From Crotalaria pallida (Eukaryota > Streptophyta > Magnoliopsida > Fabales > Fabaceae): a stretch of DNA of 64,000 nucleotides. The translations under genes were made by a program, and so were the position numbers. This document shows, in pieces, positions 11,426 through 22,940 of this stretch; positions within the stretch are counted from its first letter, which is position 1, and the number at the start of each line of letters is the position of its first letter. Under the pieces are notes generated by a model. The model worked only from the letters and a program-made list of their open reading frames with translations, searched no databases and had not been told where the DNA came from. The stretch spans positions 118,479,290 through 118,543,289 of the forward strand of contig CM075649.1 in NCBI GenBank assembly GCA_037953625.1, given 5' to 3'.

Positions 11426-11634
11426 CTCGAGGTTTGGAACTTGAAGCATAACATGTGATATGAGAATCAAGTTTCTATGGTGAAATATTTTGATAAAGGA
11501 TTTTGGAACTTGGAGATTCTCAAGTCCATGTTATGTTGTCATGGTGTTTTAAAAAAAATAAAAAATTGGCCCAAATTTTCACTACATTGAATTAAAGAAA
11601 TTATATTTTCAAGTTGTCAAATCGGGGTGTTACA
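11426..11634 (+). mobile_element. Remnant (3' end) of element Q's 5' LTR
   Basis: About 200 bp ending ATCGGGGTGTTACA. The run of A followed by TTGGCCCAAATTTTCACTA matches the last 80 nt of LTR P, so this is an LTR 3' end; the other 5 kb are missing. Confidence 0.75.
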
Positions 11635-11638
11635 TTTG

Positions 11639-11650
11639 TGGTATCAGAGC
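11639..11650 (+). other. Primer-binding site, initiator tRNA-Met (element Q)
   Basis: TGGTATCAGAGC, 4 nt after the LTR end at 11634. Confidence 0.9.
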
Positions 11651-13404
11651 AATGGTTGTCCTAAGTAGCCTGATATATGGGCTTACATGCTTTGTTGTGT
11701 GCATTTGTTTGTGTGTTAGTGTTAGGATTTCGATGAGTGAGAATAGAAGTACGAAGTTACGTTAGCGCTCGTCCTGTCTCCATCATTCTGTCTCTATCGT
11801 TCTATCTCTCTATCTTTGGAGTGCGTCAGGAATTTGTCTACAATGTGTACCAAGAACCGAGACTAGCGTCCTTGTGAGACCTTGTTTTGTGTGACCTGAA
11901 CCTTCTCTTGTTTGTTGAAGATCTCTTTGTTGAGAACCCCTCCTGTTGCAATAACTTTTGAAATCCTGACCTGAAACCTTGTTGTTAAAGCTTCTTTCGA
12001 TACGAACCCATTTCTTGTGATCATGGCCAATGTCCTTGGCGGCCTGGCATGTCTTTCGAAAATGACCATGTTCTGTCAAACAACTTGACAAGACTGTGAT
12101 TGCTAATGGACCCAAAGTTTAATCTCCTGAACTTTGACAAAACGATTTTCTTTCTTCAGAACCTTTGTGACAATCTTTGACCCTGACATCTTATGCCAAT
12201 CAATTAGATATTTCCCAATTATGAGGTAGACAGTGAGGTGTTGCTAAGGAAGAGTTATGAAGGTTGAGGGATAAGTAAGTATGAACAAGGTAAGGTAAGA
12301 GTACCCCTTAGAGCCACAAGTCTGATAGCAGCCTACCCTGAGTAATGGTATGGATAGCGTCAAGGTGATAGATAACTAAGACCAGTCTGAAAGATTTAGG
12401 GTTAGAAAAGCTCTAGTTGGAATAGGTGAACGATTGGAGTGGATGTGAACTTAGGATAGGACCATAAGATTGGATAGAGGAAGCAGTACAATTTATGGAT
12501 GAAACCCTTAAGTGACGTCCAAAATTAGGACTAATGACTAAGATCTGATGTTCTAATGGACATAGATGACTGTAAGTTTTGGATTCAAGGATATTTCTAG
12601 GATTCAAGTTGTTAAAATAGGAGAATGAATCCCTGAGTTGGAGAATTTTTGATGGTTTAGAACCCGAAGATGAGCCATAAAGGGGTGGAAAAAGGGTTTA
12701 GAATGCATGAGTTATTTAGGATGAGGAGTAAGATGATGTATATTTCCTTAAAATTTAGTGGTTGTTAGGGGAAAGGAAGGAATAATGGTTATCATAGTAG
12801 TTCGATGAGGAAGAAAATTTGGTCTAGTTGGCGGAATTTAAGGTGATACACCGATAGGCTTGAACAAAGTGATGGGATGTTTTGTAAGATAAACTAGAAA
12901 CGGTGAATGTTGGAATTTTTATGGTTTTTGTCCCTGTCAAATGCTATTGGATAGATATGATGTATAGGAATATGATTCATCAAAGTTGGGGAGTAAACGG
13001 AGATTTTGAGGTTTGTAATAACCCGCCTAGGCTTAAGGGAATGAGAAGAGACAAGTTAAGGGAGAGAGACCATGATAATAGTAGTACCCTTGTAGGGGTT
13101 GGCATAAGTATGTTATTCTTTTTCAACAATGTTTCAAAACCCTTGAACCCTTAAACTTTTATTGACAAAAACTAAACCGTTAATATTCCATTGTATTCGA
13201 TGATGGAATGGCCCGAAAGATTACTTTTGAAAGTAATCTATTTGACTTACTCCCAAGAACCTTCAGAGAATGGCACATAATTGGCGACTCGAAGACTACG
13301 ACTTCTAAAGATCGAAAGAGTCACTCCAAGGAGCTCGGCACTCTATGATAGTGTGATCCCGCGTAGCATTTCTCGAGGACGAGAAATCTTCAAGTTGGGG
13401 AGAG
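11651..13404 (+). mobile_element. Non-coding internal region of element Q with PPT
   Basis: About 1.75 kb between the primer-binding site and the 3' LTR, without any retroviral protein motif on either strand; the longest frames (about 60-100 codons) look random. It ends in AAGTTGGGGAGAG (13392-13404), a good polypurine tract directly before the LTR. This is the pattern of a large retrotransposon derivative (LARD). Confidence 0.75.
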
Positions 13405-15135
13405 TATGACAACCCGTATTTTCCCGATTAATATAAATAAGTTTTCATTAAAGAAGAATTTTGAGATATTGTTTTACAAATGATTTTCGATGAGTATTTT
13501 ATTCGATTACGTAATCAATTGTTGATTTTATGGAATTTTGGCAAACAAAGATTTTTAAGGAATTCAAGCAAATGATTTTATTGAGTTTTGAGTCATTTAA
13601 TTGATTAAAGGAGTTTTGATTTCATAATGGATTTCTACACTTTGGAATTTAATCCACTTGTGGTATGATTTCATGTGTTTATTTTTCTAAGATTTTCAAT
13701 GAATGATTTTACTTAAGGTTTTAATTAAGGTTTACCTTCTTAAAATAAGTCATATGGTTTTATGGTTTTAAGATGGAAAATTTTTTTTACTTTAAGTTTC
13801 AAAAATCAAAGTCCAATCATCTTATCATACCCGTGATCTAGAATTATCTCTAGAAACCCTAATTTGCATCCCTAATCTTTTATTAAACCTTAATCAAGTT
13901 CCTAATCCTTGATTAAGTACTTAATCACTCTCTTAAACCCTAAACCCTCAAGGTTAGTGAGCTAATCTAGAATTAGTTTTCACTAAACTCATGTTAGTAT
14001 GGATTAAGTTTTTGATTAGTACCTTAATCCTTGATTAAGCCCTAATCTCTAAGGATTAGTGGACTAAACCTAAATTAATTTTCCTAATCCTACCCTAATC
14101 GTGATTAGAGCCTAATTACCACCTTAAACCTAATTAGCTAACCTAGTCTACCCTAAACCTCCTATGGCCGAATACCTAAGTGCCTTACTTGGCCACCAAG
14201 TTACTTTACTTGGTCCCCAAGTTCCTTAACTTAGTCACCAAGCATATGACATCATCCATGTGACCTAAGCATGACCTAAGGAAGGAAAAAGAAAAGGAAA
14301 TAGAAAAGAAAAAGGGAAAACCGTGGGAGTGAGACCAAAACCTAAGCCCACACAAGACCATATACAAACATCAACACACACATCTCTTGTTTCCATTCTT
14401 TCATTTCTTTTCCAAACAAAAACACAACACCAAGAGCAACATCAAGCTCTTATTGAGAGAGTGAGAGAGAGAGTGGCCGAATTAGAGAGAGAAGAAGAAC
14501 CAAATCCTAAACACTTCACAATCTAAGCAAGACCAACCAAGATAGTGAAGAAGAGAAGGAGAAACCATGGACCTTAGAGAGGAGAGTGAAGAGAAAACCA
14601 AAGAGAAACTAAAGCATTTCATTTCATGATCTTAAAAGTTTTAAACCTATTTTCTTTGATTCATTTTCGTTTTTCATGATTTCTTTCTAAAGCTTTGATT
14701 TGGTTTGAAAAATGTTAATGCATGTTTGTTTTTATGTTAGATCTAGAGTTTTTACTAACATGCATGTTGATTTCAAAGCTTGATCTTGAAGTTTTTGCTA
14801 AGAAAGTGTTTTCTCTCATGATCTTAACTTTTCTTCTTGATTTCTTAAAAGTATTTTTGAAAAGAATTTGATTCTTGGATTTTCTTGAAGGATTTTTCAA
14901 AGATCTAGTGTTTTTGCTTGCATGCATGTCAAGATCCATGCTTGAACTATGATATGTTTGATGCTTAAGTTTTAATGAAAAGATCTTTGAAAATGATTGA
15001 ATTTTCTTGGTGATTTCCTTTGTGTTAGTCACGGTTTTGCTTGACTTTTAGGTTAGAAGTTTTGATGTTGATTTGTGATACGTGCATGTAAATATCTTTA
15101 GATTTTGAGTATGTGATGAAAGTTTGATTTCCTTT
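13405..15135 (+). mobile_element. 3' LTR of element Q, first segment
   Basis: Begins TATGACAACCCG directly after the PPT (probably TG mutated to TA). Contains AT-rich U3-like sequence, a CCTAATC/CTTAATC-rich stretch (13850-14160) and a GAGA-rich leader (14440-14600). Ends at TSD TCCTT (15131-15135), where solo LTR S is inserted. Open frames at 14323-14526 and 14715-15032 look like low-complexity artefacts. Confidence 0.7.
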
Positions 15136-15489
15136 GTAACAGCCCGATTTTCGTAAACCAAAATAATTGACTTTTACTTATTTAAGTGGCAAAAATGAGG
15201 CCAATTTTTTTTTAACAGTGTTAAAGTGTCCTTGGTACACCTTAATATCTTTTACTTGAAAATCGAGTTGTTACTAAAACATTTACTTTCATAAAAACAC
15301 TTGTTTCCAAATCATTAAGATGTTTCCCAAAAGATTACATCATTCAATTTTCCAAAAATAAAGTAGACCTCAATACAGGAGGAAAAAGGTTGGCATTAAT
15401 ACATGAATGGCACATTACTTGGTAACCCTTGAATCAAATCACACATTCTAAACTTAAACTAAGTTTACTACTTTCGCTCCCACTGCACT

Positions 15490-15832
15490 ACTCTGATGAA
15501 GACCACCTGGTGAAGCTCCCTTTCTCTTCTTGCGCCCTTTATCCATCATCGAACATGAAGTCCCCTCTATCATTACTTTCCTGTTGTTGATAAGCTCCAG
15601 CTTCAATTTGTCTAGGGCGATGATCTCCACGGGATACTCCGTCTGCCCGTTGAGATATCAGCAACACCGATATGCCAACGAACAGGAGAGAGTAACCGAT
15701 CCGAACGATGAATCGTCGACGGTGTGGGATTACGATAGGCAAAATAATAGGACTACAAAAGCATACAATAGAACATACATACACACAACAATCAAGCAGG
15801 TTATCCTCATCATTATCATTATTAACTTGCAT
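15490..15832 (-). pseudogene. Decayed LTR open frame of S
   Basis: The region corresponding to the 137-codon frame of D. The frame is broken: pieces resembling the D product (E-S-N-D near one end and G-R-K-K-x-K near the other) lie in different reading frames. The 97-codon frame at 15539-15832 is a composite of these. Sequence before it keeps the TTACTCTCTC and CAACGGGCAG segments shared with D. Confidence 0.4.
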
Positions 15833-16049
15833 TATTGTAATCTTTTGTTATCTTTCCCAACTTAATTCTTTCTTTCTTATTTCTTCTCCTTCTCATACTC
15901 ATAATCTCTTCTTATCCCGTCTTATTAATTCACATCTCTCTGTTTACTTGGAGATAACATAACATCTCATCGAAATATTCATTCCGGTATCGGCTTTCAC
16001 TCACGTCTACATCTCCTCGGTCATCCACCCAACCTTGTCGGAAGCAAAC

Positions 16050-16420
16050 AGGAGTACAGGACCTTTACCGTGCGGGCACGACAGCTGTCAACACAAATGG
16101 TCCCAGACCAGGAGGACTCAGCCTCAATAATATCAATTCAATAATCAGGCTCACTGCCTCGCAGTGGCAAACAAAATGCCCCACTCCAGTCCCTCTCACT
16201 GTTCTCGATTTGCAATCTAGGTGGCGACAGCATGTTTCTAGTGGGCCCGCAGAACTTACCACGGCATTAGACCCAGTCCCCACCACGGTAGTGCGCCACA
16301 TGTGGAGTTCGTTCTGCCTAGAAAACATACTCTAGACTTCTTGACGTTTCACCGTCATCGTCCTCCCCTAATGCAATCTCGTCCTAAGTATCCGCAGATA
16401 CTTATCGTTTCTTCCTCTCC
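16050..16420 (-). promoter_or_regulatory. Hairpin cluster in LTR S
   Basis: Contains CGTGC-GG-GCACG, TGGTC-CCA-GACCA, CACTGC-CTC-GCAGTG and TAAGTATC-CGCA-GATACTTA inverted repeats, the same set as in D. In the minus orientation it lies upstream of the decayed frame. Confidence 0.5.
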
Positions 16421-16818
16421 ACTACTTCGCACTCTCATACCTCGCCGCGTATGTCTTTTAAGTCTTTTAATCTTTTTAATTATCCTAAAGTCGGCCCATC
16501 CTTCGTACATCCCTTCAATGAGACCCGACCACTAACTTGGCACAATCTTTCTCTCCTCATTTCTCACATGGCATAGAGCTGGGATCACATCACTGAACAC
16601 TCGGCTGATATCTCATTTCACAAAATACAAATCACCATCTTTCTCTCAACAACCTCATTCCGCAATCTTCGAGGAAACCGCAATTGGTGGTTGGAGAGAC
16701 AAAGGAACCCTAGGAAAACACCTAGAAGGGGGGGTTGAATAGGTGTTGAAGCTACCTTGAAAGATTTTCGAACGAAACAAATCGAAACAATCAAAACAAA
16801 TGATTTTTGCAAATTCTA

Positions 16819-16888
16819 CAGTACTTAATCGATTAAGCAAGTCGTGTACTCGAGTAGTACTCGATTAAGTTATCACTTAATCGATTAA
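16819..16888 (-). repeat. 70-bp palindrome-rich module, copy 1
   Basis: Carries CTTAATCGATTAAG (14-bp palindrome) and TACTCGAGTA (10-bp palindrome). Repeated almost exactly at 17827-17896 in the same LTR, and at 21074-21143 and 22083-22152 in the other LTR. Confidence 0.85.
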
Positions 16889-17826
16889 ATATGACAGAAA
16901 ACAGAAAAATCAATTTTTCATTCGAATACGAAAATCAATCAATTCACATGCAAGATCAGAGATTCAGCGGAAATGATTAACACCTATATTCTTATTGATT
17001 AACCTAGTTATGAAAATGATTTTCCCTTTATCAATTTGAACAATTAAAGATTCAATTCAATCAATTATGAAAATCAATCTTTCTAGGTTTTCAACCAACA
17101 ACGCAATCAAATGACTTGAATATAAAGAGTAAGGGTTTAGAGATACGACACAGTGATTTATCCTGGTTCACTTTCATCCACTTGAAAGCTACATCCAGTC
17201 CCCTCTTCAACCAAGAGAGATTCTTCACTATGAGGAATTAGAGTTCTCAAATTACAAGTGATTGCCTCACAAGACTCCCTTCTTGCTAGCAACAAGAGAT
17301 AACCGACACCCTTGCCTTGTAATCCTATTGATCTTCTCTCTAATCTAACCTCTACCCCTTGTTGATAATCGACACAACAAGTCTTCAATTGCTTGATGAT
17401 AATCCACACATCAAGGCTTCACTTGCTTGATTCACAACCAAGACTTCTTCTTCTTCAATAAGAATGCACTTGCTTGATGATAAAATCGACACACCAAGAC
17501 TTCTTGTTTGTTGTAGTGGCTTGCCTTCTTGCAAATATTACAACACAATAGAAAACACAAAACAATCCTATGAATCTCAATCAAGAGTTATGACAATTCA
17601 CCATAAGAGATTCAAAGGTTCTTGATCAAAGAATATGAAAATATGAGAACTTTGATCTTTAGAAAATGAGAGAGAATAGAGTGGCTTGATTCTTTGTAAA
17701 ACTTGTATGAAAATGATTCTTCCTAATCACAAATAATAGGAAAAGGTTTATAAAGAATACCCAAAACTTGTAGCACTTGAAAACTGATTTTGAGAAGTGA
17801 AAAACGTATTTTAAAAATCAGTTCAG

Positions 17827-17896
17827 CAGTACTTAATCGATTAAGCAAGTCGTGTACTCGAGTAGTACTCGATTAAGTTATCACTTAATCGATTAA
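17827..17896 (-). repeat. 70-bp palindrome-rich module, copy 2
   Basis: Second copy, about 1 kb from the first. Duplicated before the element inserted, because both LTRs carry both copies. Confidence 0.85.
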
Positions 17897-18261
17897 GTTG
17901 GTACTGTACATGTTCAAAACTTGTTTTCTCAAAATCCAACCTTTCCTTTAAAACCTTTAAGCCACCTATTGATTCTAGATTAAGTGAAAACTCAAATTAT
18001 GATTTAATCATGACTTATTAATGAGATTCACTACCCTCTATAATAATCTACCCAAATAAAAAACCTATGAAGCTTGAGAGGCAAAAGATAAAATAAATAC
18101 AAATACACTCAAACTTAGGTCTTCATGAGCTTGCTTTCTCTCTTCTTCATTTGATGTTTGTTGTTGCTTGTTGAGCTTGAAACTTGATCAACACATGTAG
18201 CTTTGTTCAAAAACACTTTGTCATTATCAAAACATTCATCATGTTCATCATGGAACTAACA

Positions 18262-18276
18262 ATCTCCCCCTTTTTG
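18262..18276 (-). other. Polypurine tract of the Copia element
   Basis: Minus strand AAAAAGGGGGAGAT directly before the 3' LTR start TGTTAG; primes plus-strand DNA synthesis. Confidence 0.85.
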
Positions 18277-19061
18277 AAAATGACAACCCATGTTTTGAAA
18301 TCGCTTGAAGTTGTTGATGCTTGAAACATTTGATCACTTGAGAAGACTCTTTCTCCCCCTCAATCAATGCTTTAACACTTGAATCCAATTGAGATAGAAG
18401 CTTGATTCTCCCCCTATCTTCAACAACTTAGCTCAACCTACATAAAAACAACAAAACAACCTTTTCTCCAAATATAATATCATATTTCTCCCATGTTTTG
18501 AAACATACCATTTCTCCCTCTTTGAGAAACATTTCATTCAATTCAAAACATAATATTTCTCCCCCTTTGGCATTATCAAAAAGTAATATATACAAATTGA
18601 AATATAACATCTAAGCCAAGGTAAGAAATCAATGATCATTTCTTCACAACATTGATACCAATTGAACAAATACAATAGAACTTTACTTTGAAATGTGATA
18701 TCAATTGGTAAGAGAATATAACAATGAAATATAATACCAATTGAGAATTAAAAAGATCATAATATCACTTAACAAAGAAGATATCAATGTAAAGAAATAT
18801 CAATAATCACAAAAACATAATAATCAACTAATAATCTCTCAATGATACAAACTGAATTAACTAAACATTTAGAAAAGTAATATCAATTGAGAAGATATCA
18901 ATTAAGATAATATATCAATATCAAATATTACCACTTTGTAGAACATTCACTTGAGATGCAAGTGTGATACCAATTGAAAATGTGAATATAGACATTCATA
19001 GTTGAGACCAATTGAGAACATGTGTCATTCATTTGCATCTTCAATCAAACCTACAAAACAA
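18277..19061 (-). mobile_element. 3' non-coding interior of the Copia element with PPT-like repeats
   Basis: No coding frame. The minus-strand motif GGGGGAGAA or close variants recurs (around 18352, 18407 and 18558, with weaker versions near 18488 and 18511), and AT-rich runs with ATATCAATTG repeats fill the rest. A full SIRE-type element would have pol upstream of such a region; here gag ends straight into it. Confidence 0.75.
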
Positions 19062-20852
19062 TCATGCTTTGCTTTTTGGTATCCAAATGGTTTTGGATCC
19101 ATTTTTGTTAGTGTAGGGACTTTCACCCTTTTTCATCCAAACAAAATTTCCTTTAGATATACCATGCACTTTAACATAACACACATTTGAAGTATGTCCA
19201 TGAGTACCACAATAGAAACATGTTGGAGGATTTGAAAAATCAACTTTAGAAAAATCAACAACATTTCTATGAGATTTACTCTTAGCATTAGTATAACCCA
19301 AACCAAACTTGTTTGAATTTTCTCTTTGAAAATTTAACAATGTGCGCAATCTAATATCACAAATGGTGAAACTTGCAAGCTTATTTTTCAAAATAGCATT
19401 TTCATCCTTGAGCAACTTGCAATTCTCACAATCAACCACAATATTCAATCTACTAGCACAATCACAAGAAGAACTAGCATAGATAAGATCAAGAGTTTCA
19501 TTTTCAAGATTAAGCTCATCAACTTGTTTTTGAAGATCTAAAATCTCTTTTTGATGTTTCAAAATGAGCTTCTTTCTTTCAATGTTTTTCAAAGCTAGTT
19601 TTTCAAGTTGTTCATACATTTCTTCATAAGCATTATGTAACAATTCATATTTAGAAGAAATTTCGGATTTAGATTCACTTACATTGCTATCCTCACTTTG
19701 ATAACTTGATTCATCATTTGAACTTTGTTCTTCATCATCTACTAGAGTTATCAAGTTGAGACAAGCAACTTCTTCATCATCCGAAGAACTACTCGATGTG
19801 CTTTTCTTGTTATCTTCATCACTATCCCAAACTATGTATGCTCTTTTAGATTTAGAATTTTTCTTGTCTTTCTCCTTCTTCTTGAGATACCTAGAGCATG
19901 AATACTTGAGATGACCGGGTTTTCCACATTCATGGCAAACTACACCTTCTTTTGATGTCTTGGTCTTGTAGTGTGGGGAATCCTTCTCTTTACTTTTGTC
20001 CTTGTTCAACCTTCCTTTTCTCCTTAGAAACTTGTCAAACTCTTTTAACAAAAGTTTCATGTATTTTTCATCAACATCGGAATCGGAATCTTCACTATCA
20101 TCATCATCGGAACTATCTTTCTTTTTATATGCACTTTTGACTCTAAGAGCAAGTCCTTTCCTTGATTTGTTCTTATCCGACTCTTCATTGATACTTAATC
20201 GTCCAAGCTCCATTTCATGTTCTTGAAGCTTTCCGAAAAGTGTTGCTAGATCCATAGCATCCAAATTTTTAGATTCAACAATAGCCGTTACTTTTGGTTG
20301 CCAATTCCTGTCTAAACATCTCAACACTTTGTTAGAAAGTTCACCTTGTAGAAAAGTTTTACCAAGAGCAAGTAAATGATTTATAATATGAGTAAAACGC
20401 TTTTGCATATCATTAATAGATTCATTTGGAAGCATATGAAACAATTCATAATCACGCATTAAAGCATTCAATCTAGCTCTCCTAACCTCACTAGTTCCTT
20501 CATGAGTCACTTGTAAAGTGTCCCACATTTCTTTAGCACTAGAACATTGAGAAACTCTAAAGAACTCATCATAGGATAAAGCGGATGTAATGATATTCTT
20601 TGCTTTATAATCATATTGAACTTTCTTTCTATCATCATCTTTCCACTTATCCTCGGGGATCAATTGTTCTACACCTTCAACTAAACTAGAGGGGATATGA
20701 GGACCTTTTTCAACTACTTTCCAAATTTCACTATCTATGGCTTGGATAAAGATTTTCATTCTAACTTTCCAATATGCATAGCCTTCTCCGGCAAACAATG
20801 GAGGATGACTTATTGAAGCACCTTCACCACCAAAGGGATTCATGGAACCCAT
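19062..20852 (-). CDS. gag: Copia Gag polyprotein (596 aa), intact
   Basis: The element's nucleocapsid/RNA-binding protein. The N-terminal 215 residues follow the plant Copia Gag plan (GEGYAYWKVRM near residue 22, W-DTLQ..HEGT near 110, RFTHIINHL near 152). Zinc knuckle 1 is CHECGKPGHLKYSC (C306, C309, H314, C319) and zinc knuckle 2 is CFYCGTHGHTSNVC (C545, C548, H553, C558). Between them are acidic serine runs (245-262 and 340-395) and a heptad-rich probable coiled coil (400-455). The frame stops after NKNGSKTIWIPKSKA, where intact relatives run on towards protease and integrase. The ATG stands about 60 nt after the primer-binding site. No stops or frameshifts, and the nested LTRs are near identical, so it could still be expressed. 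Lineage (SIRE/Maximus) is inferred from length and two knuckles. Confidence 0.92.
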   Translation of the reverse strand: MGSMNPFGGEGASISHPPLFAGEGYAYWKVRMKIFIQAIDSEIWKVVEKGPHIPSSLVEGVEQLIPEDKWKDDDRKKVQYDYKAKNIITSALSYDEFFRVSQCSSAKEMWDTLQVTHEGTSEVRRARLNALMRDYELFHMLPNESINDMQKRFTHIINHLLALGKTFLQGELSNKVLRCLDRNWQPKVTAIVESKNLDAMDLATLFGKLQEHEMELGRLSINEESDKNKSRKGLALRVKSAYKKKDSSDDDDSEDSDSDVDEKYMKLLLKEFDKFLRRKGRLNKDKSKEKDSPHYKTKTSKEGVVCHECGKPGHLKYSCSRYLKKKEKDKKNSKSKRAYIVWDSDEDNKKSTSSSSSDDEEVACLNLITLVDDEEQSSNDESSYQSEDSNVSESKSEISSKYELLHNAYEEMYEQLEKLALKNIERKKLILKHQKEILDLQKQVDELNLENETLDLIYASSSCDCASRLNIVVDCENCKLLKDENAILKNKLASFTICDIRLRTLLNFQRENSNKFGLGYTNAKSKSHRNVVDFSKVDFSNPPTCFYCGTHGHTSNVCYVKVHGISKGNFVWMKKGESPYTNKNGSKTIWIPKSKA

Positions 20853-20910
20853 TGCGATTTTCTTAAAGGATCTTTACGAAAAAGCTCTTATGCTCGTGTC
20901 TTTCGACCGA

Positions 20911-20922
20911 GCTTTGATACCA
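20911..20922 (-). other. Primer-binding site, initiator tRNA-Met (Copia element)
   Basis: Minus strand TGGTATCAAAGC, 2 nt after the 5' LTR end; 11 of 12 match the usual TGGTATCAGAGC. Confidence 0.85.
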
Positions 20923-20924
20923 AT

Positions 20925-22517
20925 TGAGGAAACCGCAATTGGTGGTTGGAGAGACAAAGGAACCCTAGGAAAACACCTAGAAGGGGGGGTTGAATAGGTG
21001 TTGAAGCTACCTTGAAAGATTTTCGAACGAAACAAATCGAAACAATCAAAACAAATGATTTTTGCAAATTCTACAGTACTTAATCGATTAAGCAAGTCGT
21101 GTACTCGAGTAGTACTCGATTAAGTTATCACTTAATCGATTAAATATGACAGAAAATAGAAAAATCAATTTTTCATTCGAATACGAAAATCAATCAATTC
21201 ACATGCAAGATCAGAGATTCAGCGGAAATGATTAACACCTATATTCTTATTGATTAACCTAGTTATGAAAATGATTTTCCCTTTATCAATTTGAACAATT
21301 AAAGATTCAATTCAATCAATTATGAAAATCAATCTTTCTAGGTTTTCAACCAAGAACGCAATCAAATGACTTGAATATAAAGAGTAAGGGTTTAGAGATA
21401 CGACACAGTGATTTATCCTGGTTCACTTTCATCCACTTGAAAGCTACATCCAGTCCCCTCTTCAACCAAGAGAGATTCTTCACTATGAGGAATTAGAGTT
21501 CTCAAATTACAAGTGATTGCCTCACAAGACTCCCTTCTTGCTAGCTTACAAGAGATAACCGACACCCTTGCCTTGTAATCCTATTGATCTTCTCTCTAAT
21601 CTAACCTCTACCCCTTGTTGATAATCGACACAACAAGTCTTCAATTGCTTGATGATAATCCACACATCAAGGCTTCACTTGCTTGATTCACAACCAAGAC
21701 TTCTTCTTCTTCAATAAGAATGCACTTGTTTGATGATAAAATCGACACACCAAGACTTCTTGTTTGTTGTAGTGGCTTGCCTTCTTGCAAATATTACAAC
21801 ACAATAGAAAACACAAAACAATCCTATGAATCTCAATCAAGAGTTATGACAATTCACCATAAGAGATTCAAAGGTTCTTGATCAAAGAATATGAAAATAT
21901 GAGAACTTTGATCTTTAGAAAATGAGAGAGAATAGAGTGGCTTGATTCTTTGTAAAACTTGTATGAAAATGATTCTTCCTAATCACAAATAATAGGAAAA
22001 GGTTTATAAAGAATACCCAAAAGTTGTAGCACTTGAAAACTGATTTTGAGAAGTGAAAAACGTATTTTAAAAATCAGTTCAGCAGTACTTAATCGATTAA
22101 GCAAGTCGTGTACTCGAGTAGTACTCGATTAAGTTATCACTTAATCGATTAAGTTGGTACTGTACATGTTCAAAACTTGTTTTCTCAAAATCCAACCTTT
22201 CCTTTAAAACCTTTAAGCCACCTATTGATTCTAGATTAAGTGAAAACTCAAATTATGATTTAATCATGACTTATTAATGAGATTCACTACCCTCTATAAT
22301 AATCTACCCAAATAAAAAACCTATGAAGCTTGAGAGGCAAAAGATAAAAGAAATACAAATACACTCAAACTTAGGTCTTCATGAGCTTGCTTTCTCTCTT
22401 CTTCATTTGATGTTTGTTGTTGCTTGTTGAGCTTGAAACTTGATCAACACATGTAGCTTTGTTCAAAAACACTTTGTCATTATCAAAACATTCATCATGT
22501 TCATCATGGAACTAACA
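20925..22517 (-). repeat. 5' LTR of the Copia gag-only element
   Basis: Nearly identical to 16670-18261, with intact TG/CA ends (minus TGTTAG...TTCCTCA). Palindrome modules at 21074-21143 and 22083-22152. Confidence 0.93.
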
Positions 22518-22522
22518 ATCTT

Positions 22523-22940
22523 TTCACAAACTTCATCAAAACACCATTTTATAAGCTTTCACAAAACCTCATTTTCATAAAATTCCCTTTCATAAATTTT
22601 CTCAAAAATCTAGTTTCACAACTGTTCGAAATAGTGTTTTCACAAGCTCTTTCTCAAAAATATCATTCCACACCACTTTCTCAAAAATCTGATTTCGCAA
22701 ATTTACTGAAAATCTTTCTTCCACAGTTTTCTCAACAATTTCTTTTCTCAAAGTTTATAAAATCTCCTTTCAAAACCTTTCACAAAGTTTCATTTCAGAA
22801 GCTTTTCTGAAAATACCTTTTTCCCCAAAAACCTATTTCCACAAACCTTTTTCAAAATTCCCTTTCACAGTTCTTCACCAAAAAATCTCTTTTCGAAAAC
22901 CTTTTCGAAAACTGCTTTTCAAAAACCTTTTTGAAAACTT
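22523..22940 (-). repeat. Degenerate TTTTC/CAAAA array in LTR S
   Basis: Inverted equivalent of 8030-8420; tandem imperfect units of about 20-25 bp. Followed by the GGAGGAGCAAGCTCAACTC motif at about 22962. Confidence 0.6.

Larger units (their letters stand above)
16670..18261 (-). repeat. 3' LTR of the Copia gag-only element
   Basis: Minus strand reads TGTTAGTTCC...GGTTTCCTCG; the final A is mutated (TCA in the other copy). Contains the 70-bp palindrome module twice, at 16819-16888 and 17827-17896. Confidence 0.93.
16670..22517 (-). mobile_element. Copia (SIRE/Maximus-like) gag-only element
   Basis: Two near-identical LTRs (1592 and 1593 bp) enclose a 2.66-kb interior with a primer-binding site, one gag gene and a PPT but no protease, integrase, reverse transcriptase or RNase H. 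TSD ATCTT occurs at 16665-16669 and 22518-22522. I found only about eight differences between the LTRs by eye, so it inserted recently. This is the organisation known as TR-GAG: a non-autonomous element that keeps only Gag. It sits in solo LTR S. Confidence 0.93.

Noticed and set aside
11810..12115. 101-codon frame in the interior of Q as a degenerate gag
   Set aside because: On the minus strand, opposite to Q, without a zinc knuckle or any Gag motif.
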